From Isotricha intestinalis (taxonomy: Eukaryota; Ciliophora; Litostomatea; Vestibuliferida; Isotrichidae): DNA of 37,785 bases. Positions 7,436-16,275 of this stretch are shown here, piece by piece. Under the pieces are notes generated by a model that ran no database searches, was not told the origin of the DNA, and was given only the letters and a program-made list of their open reading frames with translations. How positions within the stretch are numbered: position 1 is the stretch's first letter; every line of letters begins with the position of its first letter. Location of the stretch: contig JAJJLU010000485.1 in the NCBI GenBank assembly GCA_023807065.1, positions 1-37,785 of the forward strand, given 5' to 3'. The position numbers and the translations under genes were made by a program.

Positions 7436-10309
7436 TTATTCAAAAGGGAAAACATCATGAACCATATTTTGCATTTCAAAAATATGTATTCTATCATCAT
7501 TATCAAAAGCAATATTATAAATTCTTCCTTTATAATCATTACTTTGAATAACTCCATTAGAAAAAATATAAGATTTATATTTTTGAATATCTTTTAATTT
7601 TCTATCAACTTTTTCAACAAAAATTTTATTTTCAAAATCCTCTCCAAAAATAATTTGTGAAAAATATTCAACAGGTTTATTATACTCTCCATTAAAACCT
7701 CCTATTAAAATAATTTTATTATCAAAATAATTTAAAGCTAATAATCCTTTAATATATAAAGAAAAATTATCACTTTTATAATCTAAATTTTTCCATAAAG
7801 AACCTTCACTTAATAAATCAAAAAATTCAATGTTATTTAAATATTCATTTTTAGGAGAATTAAATCCAAAAATAGAAAATAAAAATCTATTTTTAATAAT
7901 ACAAGTTGCAAATTCACTTCTTTCAAAATTCATTTCTGGTAATTCATACCATTCATTTTTATGAATTGAATATATTTCACATTTTTTGTTGTGTTCACCA
8001 CTTAAACAAATAATTGAATTATTAAAAGGAATTAAAGAACCTTTTGAATGATTATTATTTAATGAACATAATTTTTCCATTGATTTTTTTTGAGGACTAA
8101 ATCTATAAAAAAAATCTGAATTTTTTCCTGTTACTATATATAATATTGAATTATATGATAAATATATATTTCCATTATTTTCTTCTTTTATGAAATTACT
8201 TTCAAAATTAGTATAATCTGCAAAATCAAATAAACCAAAATTATTATTTGAAAAATCATAACATAATATATTTTTATCTGAATATATTTTAAATACTAAA
8301 TTATCTCCTAAATTATCTATATTTGTTATAAATTTATTTTGTAATTTTTTTATCGGACTTATACTTAAATCATTTTCAATTTTAAATTTATTAATTATTT
8401 TAGAAATTGAAGAAGAAGAAGAAATTATTTGTTTTGTTGTCGATGTTGTAATTTTTTTATATGAATCATTTAAATAATTTATATTACCATTTGTATTATT
8501 ATAATTACTTATTGTTGAATTTCCTTTATAATTTATTCTACTTCCTGTTTTTACTGATAAATCTTTAAATAATTTAATTGGAATTTGATTTTTAAATTTT
8601 GATTTATTTATATTTTCTATTATTGAACTTTCTGTTGGTAAATTATTTATTTGATTCAATAAATTGTTATTTTCTTGTCTCAATAATAATATTTCCTTTT
8701 GATTATTTAAATTTTGGTTATTTAAACCTTTATTTTCTTCAATTAATTCTTTTAAACTTTGTTGATCATATAAATTTTGATTTTTTAATTTTTCATTTTC
8801 TTCCTTTAATGAAGATATATTTTTTTTATATTTTAAAATTAAATCCATTGAATTTTCAGTTTCTTTTTCTACAGGATTATATTTTAAATTTTTAATATTT
8901 GGATTTTTATTTTTTAATATTTTATTTGTTTCTTTATAAGGAATAAAATTATTATTAGCATATCCTTGATTCTTTATTAAATTTTTATTTTCTGGTTTAT
9001 TTAAATCTTCCATTTGTTTTTTCCAATTATTCATTTTATTTTTTAATGTTTTATTTTCATTTTCTAAATTGATAAAATCACTTTGTAAATTTTCTAAATT
9101 CTTTACTAACTCTAAATTTTCTTTTGCAAGATTAGATAATTGATTTTTATAATAATTTATTTCTTTTTTAACATTTTTATTCTGATTATTATTTAAATTA
9201 TTCTTATCAAATTTCATAAATAATTGTTGTAAATTAGAATTTTCATTTAATAAACCATTTAAATCATTTTGTAAATTTGAAATTTGTTTATTTAAATTAT
9301 CATTTCTTTTATTTTTTTTCTCAAGTTCCTTTTTTAATTTTTGATTTTCATCTTTTAATTTTTGTATTATATCTTTTTTATGAATAAATTGAAAACTAAA
9401 TTTTTGAATATGATTATTATAATATTTTTGTTCATTTTTATTTCTTTGATTTTTAGAAACATTTTTATTTAAATTATTATATTTATTATTAATATATGGT
9501 TTAATTGGATTATTTTTATTTTCATAACTAAATAGTTTTTTTTCACTTGATAAAGACATATCATTATTAATTTTATTTTGAAAAGGATTATTATAATCAT
9601 TATTATTTTCAGTTAAATTATAATAACTAATAGAATTATTTCTTTTATTATTCTCATCTTTAATTCTATTCCCATTATATGAATATACTTTTTTATATTT
9701 TTTCTGATAATTTTCAATTGAATTGCTTTGTTTTGGAAAAAAAGGAGATTTTAAATTATTATCATTTTCATTATTTAAATTATCATCACTATCTTTCATT
9801 GAATTTAGTAAATTAATAAATTCCATTTTTGCTTTTTCTCTATTTTCATTATTACAAACATTTTTAATTAATTTCGTAGGATTATAATTTCTTTTATTAA
9901 AAGAATTATTTGGAGATGATTTTAAAGGATAAATATATTTATCAGTTTTTTCTTTATATGAAAATAATCCTTGATTTAAATTATTCATTTCTACATTTCT
10001 TTTTATAGGAAAATTCTTTAAACTAAAATTTCCATTTAATTTATTATTATCATCATTTAAATGTAAATTTTCTAAACTTTGTGTTAAAGAAAAATTCTTA
10101 TTAGGTTCGAAAGAATAATTTTCATAACTTTTATAATTTTTTTCTTTTTCTATTCTTTTTGATTCTTGATGACATTTACATTTACAACAACATTGGCAAT
10201 TAGGGCAAATACATGAACAACAATTACAATCACAAAAAGAATTTGGTAAAAAAGAATTTTGAGTATTTAATGTATTATTTTTGTGATCAAATAATTTTTC
10301 AAAAATCAT
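7436..10309 (-). CDS. Cys-rich / coiled-coil / Kelch-repeat protein
   Basis: A 957-aa protein in three parts. Residues ~24-50 form an extraordinary cysteine cluster (twelve Cys plus His in about 22 residues, beginning FCDCNCCSCICPNC), which could bind metal or be multiply palmitoylated. Residues ~60-600 are Asn/Lys-rich with long heptad-like stretches (IIQKLKDENQKLKKELEKKN; NISSLKEENEKLKNQN; LLRQENNNLLNQINNL), predicting a parallel coiled coil. Residues ~650-950 read as a Kelch-like beta-propeller: IICLSGEHNKKCEIYSIHKN with WYELPEMNFER, LFSIFGFNS, and KIILIGGFNGEY. No catalytic domain is visible. A scaffold or cytoskeletal adaptor role is inference. It uses almost only AT-ending codons and is intronless. 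Confidence 0.85.
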   Translation of the reverse strand: MIFEKLFDHKNNTLNTQNSFLPNSFCDCNCCSCICPNCQCCCKCKCHQESKRIEKEKNYKSYENYSFEPNKNFSLTQSLENLHLNDDNNKLNGNFSLKNFPIKRNVEMNNLNQGLFSYKEKTDKYIYPLKSSPNNSFNKRNYNPTKLIKNVCNNENREKAKMEFINLLNSMKDSDDNLNNENDNNLKSPFFPKQSNSIENYQKKYKKVYSYNGNRIKDENNKRNNSISYYNLTENNNDYNNPFQNKINNDMSLSSEKKLFSYENKNNPIKPYINNKYNNLNKNVSKNQRNKNEQKYYNNHIQKFSFQFIHKKDIIQKLKDENQKLKKELEKKNKRNDNLNKQISNLQNDLNGLLNENSNLQQLFMKFDKNNLNNNQNKNVKKEINYYKNQLSNLAKENLELVKNLENLQSDFINLENENKTLKNKMNNWKKQMEDLNKPENKNLIKNQGYANNNFIPYKETNKILKNKNPNIKNLKYNPVEKETENSMDLILKYKKNISSLKEENEKLKNQNLYDQQSLKELIEENKGLNNQNLNNQKEILLLRQENNNLLNQINNLPTESSIIENINKSKFKNQIPIKLFKDLSVKTGSRINYKGNSTISNYNNTNGNINYLNDSYKKITTSTTKQIISSSSSISKIINKFKIENDLSISPIKKLQNKFITNIDNLGDNLVFKIYSDKNILCYDFSNNNFGLFDFADYTNFESNFIKEENNGNIYLSYNSILYIVTGKNSDFFYRFSPQKKSMEKLCSLNNNHSKGSLIPFNNSIICLSGEHNKKCEIYSIHKNEWYELPEMNFERSEFATCIIKNRFLFSIFGFNSPKNEYLNNIEFFDLLSEGSLWKNLDYKSDNFSLYIKGLLALNYFDNKIILIGGFNGEYNKPVEYFSQIIFGEDFENKIFVEKVDRKLKDIQKYKSYIFSNGVIQSNDYKGRIYNIAFDNDDRIHIFEMQNMVHDVFPFE

Positions 10310-10461
10310 TTTTTCTTTTATTATATTTTTGAATTAAATTTAATTATATTTTTTCTTTAAATTAAATTTCATCATAATAAAATAAATTTAATTTTTCTAA
10401 ATATAAAAACTTTTTTTATTTGATTCAAAAGTAAATGTTTATAATTTAAATATTATATTTA

Positions 10462-10880
10462 TGAATTTTCTATTAAATATTTTCTCTGTTTACTTTCACT
10501 TTTGTTCATCAATATATTTTGATGCTTTTTCAATATTCTTTAACCATTTTTCTATTTCTTTTAATTTCAAATTTTTCTTTTTAAAAAGAATAATCTTAAC
10601 ATTTTATAGTTTTGTAAAACAATCATTTAATTTTCTTAATATTTGAGGATAATTCAATGTTTTTATTTATTTTTAATATAATCTTGGTAGTAAGATTAGA
10701 CAATAAAAGTAGAGTATTATAAAATTTGTTATTTGCTTTGAGTTCTTTAAGATTTGGAAAATCCCAAAAACCAGATAATTTATATACATCTCTTGTTAAT
10801 TTTTAAGTTAAAATTATTCTAGAATTTCCTTTATTTTCCTTCATTAAAACTTTAAATTATAATTTCAAAGGAGTTGACAT
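10462..10880 (-). pseudogene. Pseudogene with in-frame stops and one frameshift, unrecognised family
   Basis: The minus strand begins with an ATG at 10880 and reads MSTPLKL-stop-FKVLMKENKGNSRIILT-stop-KLTRDVYKLSGFWDFPNLKEL and onward. Around 10650 the coding signal moves to another frame: NYPQILRKLNDCFTKL-stop-NVKIILF, then KEIEKWLKNIEKASKYIDEQK-stop-K-stop-TEKIFNRKF. The visible stops are four TAA and one TGA; all could derive from CAA or TGG. Sequence between the stops is complex, unlike the background, so this was a gene. It occupies most of the space between the Kelch gene and the methyltransferase. No family is recognised; the second half is helical and charged. Confidence 0.5.
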
Positions 10881-10977
10881 TTAAACTTTTTATTTTATTT
10901 TATTTTTTTATTTGTATTATTTTCAAAAAATTTTTAATTTTAATAATTAATTATATATTTATTTTTTTAATAATTAT

Positions 10978-11547
10978 TTATTCTGGAATTTCTGGGTTTT
11001 TCTTATTTAATTCTTCATCATCATAATTTGCAAATATATTATATTGATAAACTAAATGAGGAATACTAGGTTGAAAAACTTTCATATCTAAATCAAGTAA
11101 ATTTTTTAAATTTTCCTTATTTTCAGCAATTGAACAAGCAATAATTTTACAATTATCATTTTTTAAATATAATGCAAAATTAGAAAATTTTGTCCAAGAA
11201 TCTTGAGTAATAAAAGGAGGATCAATAACTAAATAATCGAAAGAATTTTTTAAATCAGGGAATTTAACTTCATAATCACTTTCATTAAAATCATATCTTT
11301 TTCCATTTTTATGTTTTTTTGTTAATTTTTCATCTATATCAAATAAATAAGATTTATTTTGCATTTCTTTAGACAAGGAAAAAAATATTGAAGGAGTTGC
11401 TATAAATCCTATTTTTTCTTTACCATATTTATTAACTTGATTCACAAAAAATTCTATTGTTTTTTCACTAAACCAATATTGATTATAATCTCCATTTTCA
11501 GGAGTTAATTTTAAAAATCTATTTTTTTTACTTTCAACTCTTTCCAT
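10978..11547 (-). CDS. EEF1AKMT1: eEF1A lysine methyltransferase 1 (EFM5/N6AMT2 type)
   Basis: A 189-aa protein close to the family's usual length (~214). It has the expected order of motifs: QYWFSEKTIEFFVNQVNKYG (the QFWYSxET start), GFIATPSIFFSL, an FDIDEK acidic SAM-binding strand, then FDYLVIDPPF (~residues 102-111) carrying the DPPF/Y active-site motif, and near the end VYQYNIFANYDDEE, matching the conserved F-x-x-Y-x-x-N/Y-Y-D tail. Family members trimethylate an N-terminal lysine of translation elongation factor eEF1A using S-adenosylmethionine in the cytosol. The gene is intronless and lies just 93 bp downstream of the corrected end of the AGC kinase gene, same strand. Confidence 0.9.
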   Translation of the reverse strand: MERVESKKNRFLKLTPENGDYNQYWFSEKTIEFFVNQVNKYGKEKIGFIATPSIFFSLSKEMQNKSYLFDIDEKLTKKHKNGKRYDFNESDYEVKFPDLKNSFDYLVIDPPFITQDSWTKFSNFALYLKNDNCKIIACSIAENKENLKNLLDLDMKVFQPSIPHLVYQYNIFANYDDEELNKKNPEIPE

Positions 11548-11640
11548 AATAATAAAAAAAATAAATTTAAAAAATATTTAAATAATAAATGAATTATATA
11601 CTCAAATCCAATTTAAAAAAGTATAATGTATTAAATAAAT

Positions 11641-13243
11641 TTAATTATCTTCATCTTCTTGTTCTTCATCATCATTTTTATCAAAATCATTAAACCAATC
11701 TTTATAATCATTAACCCATTCATCAACTCCACTTTCATTAACATCCCATATTTAAATAATCTTCATCAAAATTATTAAATTTCTCCTCATCTCCAACATT
11801 AGGTTTAAAAGGACTTTGTAATTTTTTATTTTTCAAATTATCAAAATTCAAAGTTCCAAAAAATGGATGACTCTTAATATCATTTAATCCATTTTTTCCA
11901 ATTCTATCTCCAGGTTCTTTTTCAAGTAATTTTAAAATAAGATCTTTAGCTTCATTTGAAACCCTAAAATTAACTTTTTCATCATTATTATTATTATAAA
12001 ATTTAGGAAATTTAATTTCACTCATTAATATTAATTCAAAGAGTCTTTTTTTATCAGGAGAATAGAAAGGTAATTTTCCATAAAGTAATTCATAAATTAA
12101 AATACCAAAAGACCACCAATCACACATGACATTATGTCCATTACCATTAATCATTTCAGGAGAAGAATATTCATTACTTCCAGCAAATGAAAATTCTTTT
12201 TGAGTTCCTTGCATATGTACACTACTTCCAAAATCACATAATTTTAAATATCCATCTTCATCTATTAAAATATTTTCTGGCTTTAAATCTCTATATGCTA
12301 TTCCATATTCATGTAAATGTCCTATTGCTATTGCTATTTGACCTGAATAAAATCTTACTAAATCTTCTTCTAAATTACCCTTTTTCTTCAATAAAGTATA
12401 TAAATCTCCTCCTGCAATAAATGGAGTTACAAAATATATTCTTTCTGGACTTTGATAAAAAAATGATAATGTTAATAAAAATTCACATTGGCCTTCACTT
12501 AATATTTCTCTTTCTAATTTAATATTATCTAAAATATCTTCACTTACAATTTGATCTTTTCTAATTGATTTAATTGCATATAAATCACCAGTTTTATTAT
12601 AACTAACTAATATTATTTTACCACATTTTCCACGACCAATAGTTTTTAATTTTGTAAAATTTGAATTATCTACATTTGTATTACTAAATATTTTTCCTAT
12701 TTTCTTTATAGTTGCTTCTTTCTTTTGAACTAATTTCTGAGATGTTGTTCCATAAACATATGTATCTACACTTATTAATCCTGTTCTTGGCATTCTTGAA
12801 AAATTCGAATTACTTTTTTTCTCCTTTTTTGTCGTTACAAATGTATCTAAAGATTTCATTGATAATGAAAATAATTTTAATTCTTGGTTTGTTTCTATGT
12901 AATAATACTTTGAGATTATTTCTATTATTATTTTCTTTCTTTTTGAAAAATATTGATAATCATATTCTGAATCATTACAATGAATTATAAATTCATCATT
13001 TAATGATGATATTGTTATTCCTCGAATCATGTTTAATAATATTCTACGTTTTAAGTCTTTTTTTTTTAAGTTATATATTGCTTTGTTTGTTATTATTATA
13101 TTTCTTTCTTGACTAAAACCAAATCTATTTTTTTTTGTTATTTTGTCAGAAAATAAAATTGGCTCTTCTCTTGTTACTTGTCTTATGAATTCTGGGTCTT
13201 TTATCATATTTAAAAAATCATATTCTGAACTTGTTTGTTCCAT
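11641..13243 (-). CDS. AGC-family protein kinase with N-terminal TH1/PH-like domain; 3' frameshift
   Basis: Residues ~30-130 form a TH1/PH-like lipid-binding module (SQERNIIITNKAIYNLKKK). The kinase domain spans ~198-465: IGRGKCG glycine loop, YAIKSI lysine, YRDLKPENIL catalytic loop, LCDFGSS, and GSNEYSSPEMI with CDWWSFGILIYELLYGKLPF. The C-tail has PFKPNVGDEEKFNNFDEDYL. As given, the frame ends at 11738 after NMGC. Removing one G from GGG (CCC at 11745-11747) continues it as DVNESGVDEWVNDYKDWFND and an acidic tail to TAA at 11641. That extension contains FNDF, an F-x-x-F hydrophobic motif typical of AGC tails, so the longer frame (533 aa) is surely the real one. Exact substrate class is unknown. 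Confidence 0.9.
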
Positions 13244-13369
13244 TTTTTCTTAATTATAAAATGTTTAATATTTTAATTTAATTTTTATTTAAGATTTAAT
13301 TATAATATTATTTAATAACTTCTTATTTATACATATTTTTCACTAAAATATTACTTTTATTCTATTTTC

Positions 13370-14335
13370 TTATTCTATTTCTTCATATTTAAATAAAGCT
13401 ATTATTTTATTGAATGAGATTAAAAGGAAAGATATTATTAATATAATTAATTCTATATAATTATTTTTATGTCTCATTATATTATCTTCTTTTAATTGAA
13501 TTATCAAAGTTCCTATCAAAAGGAACATAAACCCAAAAATATAAGTTAAATATAATAAAGATTTCAATTGAAAATTTTTTGCATAGTTTGATATGAAATT
13601 GAATATTAAATAAATAAAATTTGCTCCAAAACTGAAATATAAAGAAAGAAAACAATGGAAAAATTTTATTTTACTTTTATAATTTAAACTAGTAATATTA
13701 TTTACTTTAACACATAATAAACTAGAAAAAATAATACCACTTATAATATAAATAAATATTAATGATATTTCACTATATAATTGATTACCAATAAAAGCAG
13801 GAGAGATAAAAATTCCTAATAACAACAAAGTGAATAATATAATATACAAGGGAATAAAAATTAAATTTAAATCTATTTCATTTTTAATATTATGATTTAA
13901 TCTTAAAGTTATTAATATCAAAAAAATTAATAATGAAAAGCCAATTATATTTGAAGCAATAATACTAAAAAAATTTCCTATTTTAATGGAACCATTATTT
14001 AAATTTTCATTTTTATCAATTAAATCTTTAATATAAAAAAAAGAATTTAAAAATAAAATAATTGCGATTATTGTTATTATTCCTGGAATATTAATAAATA
14101 ACCAATTAAAAGAACCTTTAGGAGATAATTTTATACATAATATTATTAAAAATATTAAAAAAGAAAATAAAGAAATAATCTCTGAATATTTCATTATTTT
14201 TGAACTTAATTCTAATTTTTCAAAATTTTTTTCTATAATTTTTAAAAGAAGTTCATTTTCTTCTTGGTCATCAAAAATTATTTCTCTGTCTAAATTTACA
14301 TTATTATTACCTATTGATAACCGATTATCATTCAT
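13370..14335 (-). CDS. Multipass membrane protein, family uncertain
   Basis: A 321-aa protein with a cytosolic N-terminus (~45 residues, acidic, including DDQEENELLLKIIEKNFEKL) followed by about eight to nine hydrophobic segments and a short end. One segment contains GSFNWLFINIPGIITIIAII; another contains FHCFLSLYFSFGANFIYLIF. The organisation recalls TMEM185-like (Tmemb_185A) proteins that occur in ciliates, but no diagnostic motif is conclusive. There are no obvious pore, kinase or transporter signatures. The gene is divergent from the cyclin gene, 189 bp between starts. Confidence 0.75.
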   Translation of the reverse strand: MNDNRLSIGNNNVNLDREIIFDDQEENELLLKIIEKNFEKLELSSKIMKYSEIISLFSFLIFLIILCIKLSPKGSFNWLFINIPGIITIIAIILFLNSFFYIKDLIDKNENLNNGSIKIGNFFSIIASNIIGFSLLIFLILITLRLNHNIKNEIDLNLIFIPLYIILFTLLLLGIFISPAFIGNQLYSEISLIFIYIISGIIFSSLLCVKVNNITSLNYKSKIKFFHCFLSLYFSFGANFIYLIFNFISNYAKNFQLKSLLYLTYIFGFMFLLIGTLIIQLKEDNIMRHKNNYIELIILIISFLLISFNKIIALFKYEEIE

Positions 14336-14524
14336 TTTTACTAAGTTAAATTTAATATATTTATTATTTTATTATTTAATTTTCTTTTTCTTATTATCTA
14401 TCAAATTAAACATTTACACTATATAACAAATAAAGATATTATTCCTAAATTTTTTGTTTATTTTTTTAAAATTCCTTTTCCAAAATTAAATAAACAATAA
14501 TTTCTTTAAAGAATGATATAAAAA

Positions 14525-15082
14525 ATGTCAGATAAAGATACAATAGAAGAATCACCGAAAGAAGAAGTTAAAATATTTAATAAAAGAAACAAATTTTCAT
14601 ATAAAGATTTAAAAAATGAAAATTTACAAAATAAAATTTCATTAGTTTTAATGGATATAATATATAAAAATACACTTAAACCAGATTATAATATAATGTT
14701 TAAAAAACAGGAAAAAAGTATTTTTACTTCAAAATTTCCTCCAAAAATTTCTTTAGGAGATTTCATAAGAAGAATTATAAATTATACAAAAATATGTAAA
14801 TCAACTTTAATATATGCATTAATTTATTTGGATAGAATTTGTAAATATAAAAATTATATTTTGACTGATTATAATACTCATAGATTATTTTTTAGTGCAA
14901 TATTACTAGCTATTAAATATAATGAAGATTGTTTTAATTCAAATAAATTTTATTCTAAAATATGCGGAATTAAACTTAAAGATTTAAATTCAATGGAATA
15001 TAATTTTGCAATTGATATTTCTTTTGATTTCCATATTAATCATATTATTTATAAAAGATATGAAGAAAAATTATTATTTTAA
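14525..15082 (+). CDS. Pho80/P-type cyclin
   Basis: A 185-aa protein with a single cyclin box (~residues 35-165) of the Pho80/cyclin-P group. Recognisable elements are FPPKISLGDFIRRIINYTKI, STLIYALIYLDRICKY (the LIYLDR helix), TDYNTHRLFFSAILLAIKYN (helix 3 with the typical hydrophobic A-I-L/V-A-x-K pattern), NSNKFYSKICGI and LNSMEYNFAIDI with SFDFHI. Members bind and activate a cyclin-dependent kinase, often linking nutrient or developmental signals. Length and spacing fit the family; the N-terminus is short and acidic. No CDK gene is in the window. Confidence 0.9.
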   Translation: MSDKDTIEESPKEEVKIFNKRNKFSYKDLKNENLQNKISLVLMDIIYKNTLKPDYNIMFKKQEKSIFTSKFPPKISLGDFIRRIINYTKICKSTLIYALIYLDRICKYKNYILTDYNTHRLFFSAILLAIKYNEDCFNSNKFYSKICGIKLKDLNSMEYNFAIDISFDFHINHIIYKRYEEKLLF

Positions 15083-15293
15083 ATTATGGTCATTATTTAT
15101 AAAAGAAGTTTTTAAATAATAGGTAGGTAAATTATTATTAAATTAAAAAATATTAATTACTATATATTAAAAATAATATTTATAATTTTCATTTTTTTAA
15201 TATATTTATTATTAATTTTTAAATTAATAAATTTATAAAAATATTTAAATATTGTCCAAAGAGAAAAATGGAAATAAAGGAAGCACAATATAT

Positions 15294-16035
15294 TTATTTT
15301 TTTTCTGTAAAATGAATTTTATTATATAAATACCTTGCAATTAATTGAGGTTCATTTTTTATTAAATCTTCAAAGGTAAAAACTTGGTCTTTAAAACTAT
15401 TTGAATCTTCATCTTTTAATTCAACAACAAAAAAGTGATTGTTGCTATCATCTTCATTTTTATAACAATTTTTTATTCTTTTTAATTTATTAATTCCTAA
15501 TTTACCTTCATTCTTTTCCTCTTTCTTTTCAGATATTTTTACAGTATTATTCTGTTCTTGTTCCTCTTTTTCTTCTTCTTCTTTTTTATTTTCATTTTTT
15601 TTTTCTTCTTTTTCCAATATTTTTCCTTTTGAATTTTTTTCTTCACTTTGATTTTCTTTTTTTTCATTTTCATCATCTATGATTCTTTCTTTTTTAATTT
15701 TAATTTTCTCATTTAAATTTTTTAAAGGTTTAAGAGGAGAATTACTGGCTTTTTTTCTTCTGAGAAAATATTTGTTTTCACCTTCATATTCATTATCAAA
15801 TGAAGATTCATTTGAAGTTTCATTATTTCTTTTTTTTTGTTTTTTATTTTTTTTTTTTTGAAATTAAACTTCTTTCATAATCTTTATAAGGTTTTGGATC
15901 ACTAAAATTTTCTATTGGTTCCCAAGTATTATCATTTTCTCCAAAACCTTTCCATTTTACAAAATACATTATTTTACCTTTCACTATTTTTTTTCCTATC
16001 ACTTTTTCTACTATATATTGTTTTCCTTCACTCAT
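15294..16035 (-). CDS. HP1-like chromodomain/chromoshadow protein; homopolymer frameshift
   Basis: The N-terminus from 16035 is a chromodomain: [20 protein letters not shown] followed by [19 protein letters not shown], with the aromatic cage positions Y, W and W present. The frame stops at 15844 after a run of Lys, directly after a T13 tract (15847-15859; A13 in the gene). With one base fewer the frame continues without stops through [20 protein letters not shown], an acidic/Lys hinge, and a C-terminal domain with [31 protein letters not shown] and NKIHFT, resembling a chromoshadow domain, to TAA at 15294 (246 aa). HP1 proteins bind methylated H3K9/K27 and compact chromatin; in ciliates they mark heterochromatin and DNA destined for elimination. 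Confidence 0.85.
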
Positions 16036-16275
16036 TTTCTAATTTTATTTTATTTTTTTTTTTACTTTTCTTTTTTAAAATGGATTTTTATTTTTTTTTT
16101 AAATTTTTTCTTTTTTTTCTTGTTTTTTAATAAATTTTTATAATTATTATTTATAAAAATTTTATCTTTTTTTTTGGTTTGTTAAAATTATATTAAATCC
16201 TAAATTATGTTAAAAAAATTTATAAATTAATTAAATTTACTAAATAAGATGGATTATTTAAAATTAAATTAATAA

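Noticed and set aside
10461..10646. A plus-strand hydrophobic ORF
   Set aside because: It is the antisense shadow of the pseudogene; the minus strand carries the complex protein-like sequence.
15679..16130. Plus-strand Phe/Leu-rich ORFs over the HP1-like gene
   Set aside because: They are antisense to the Lys/Glu-rich hinge and the chromodomain and show only low-complexity hydrophobic sequence.
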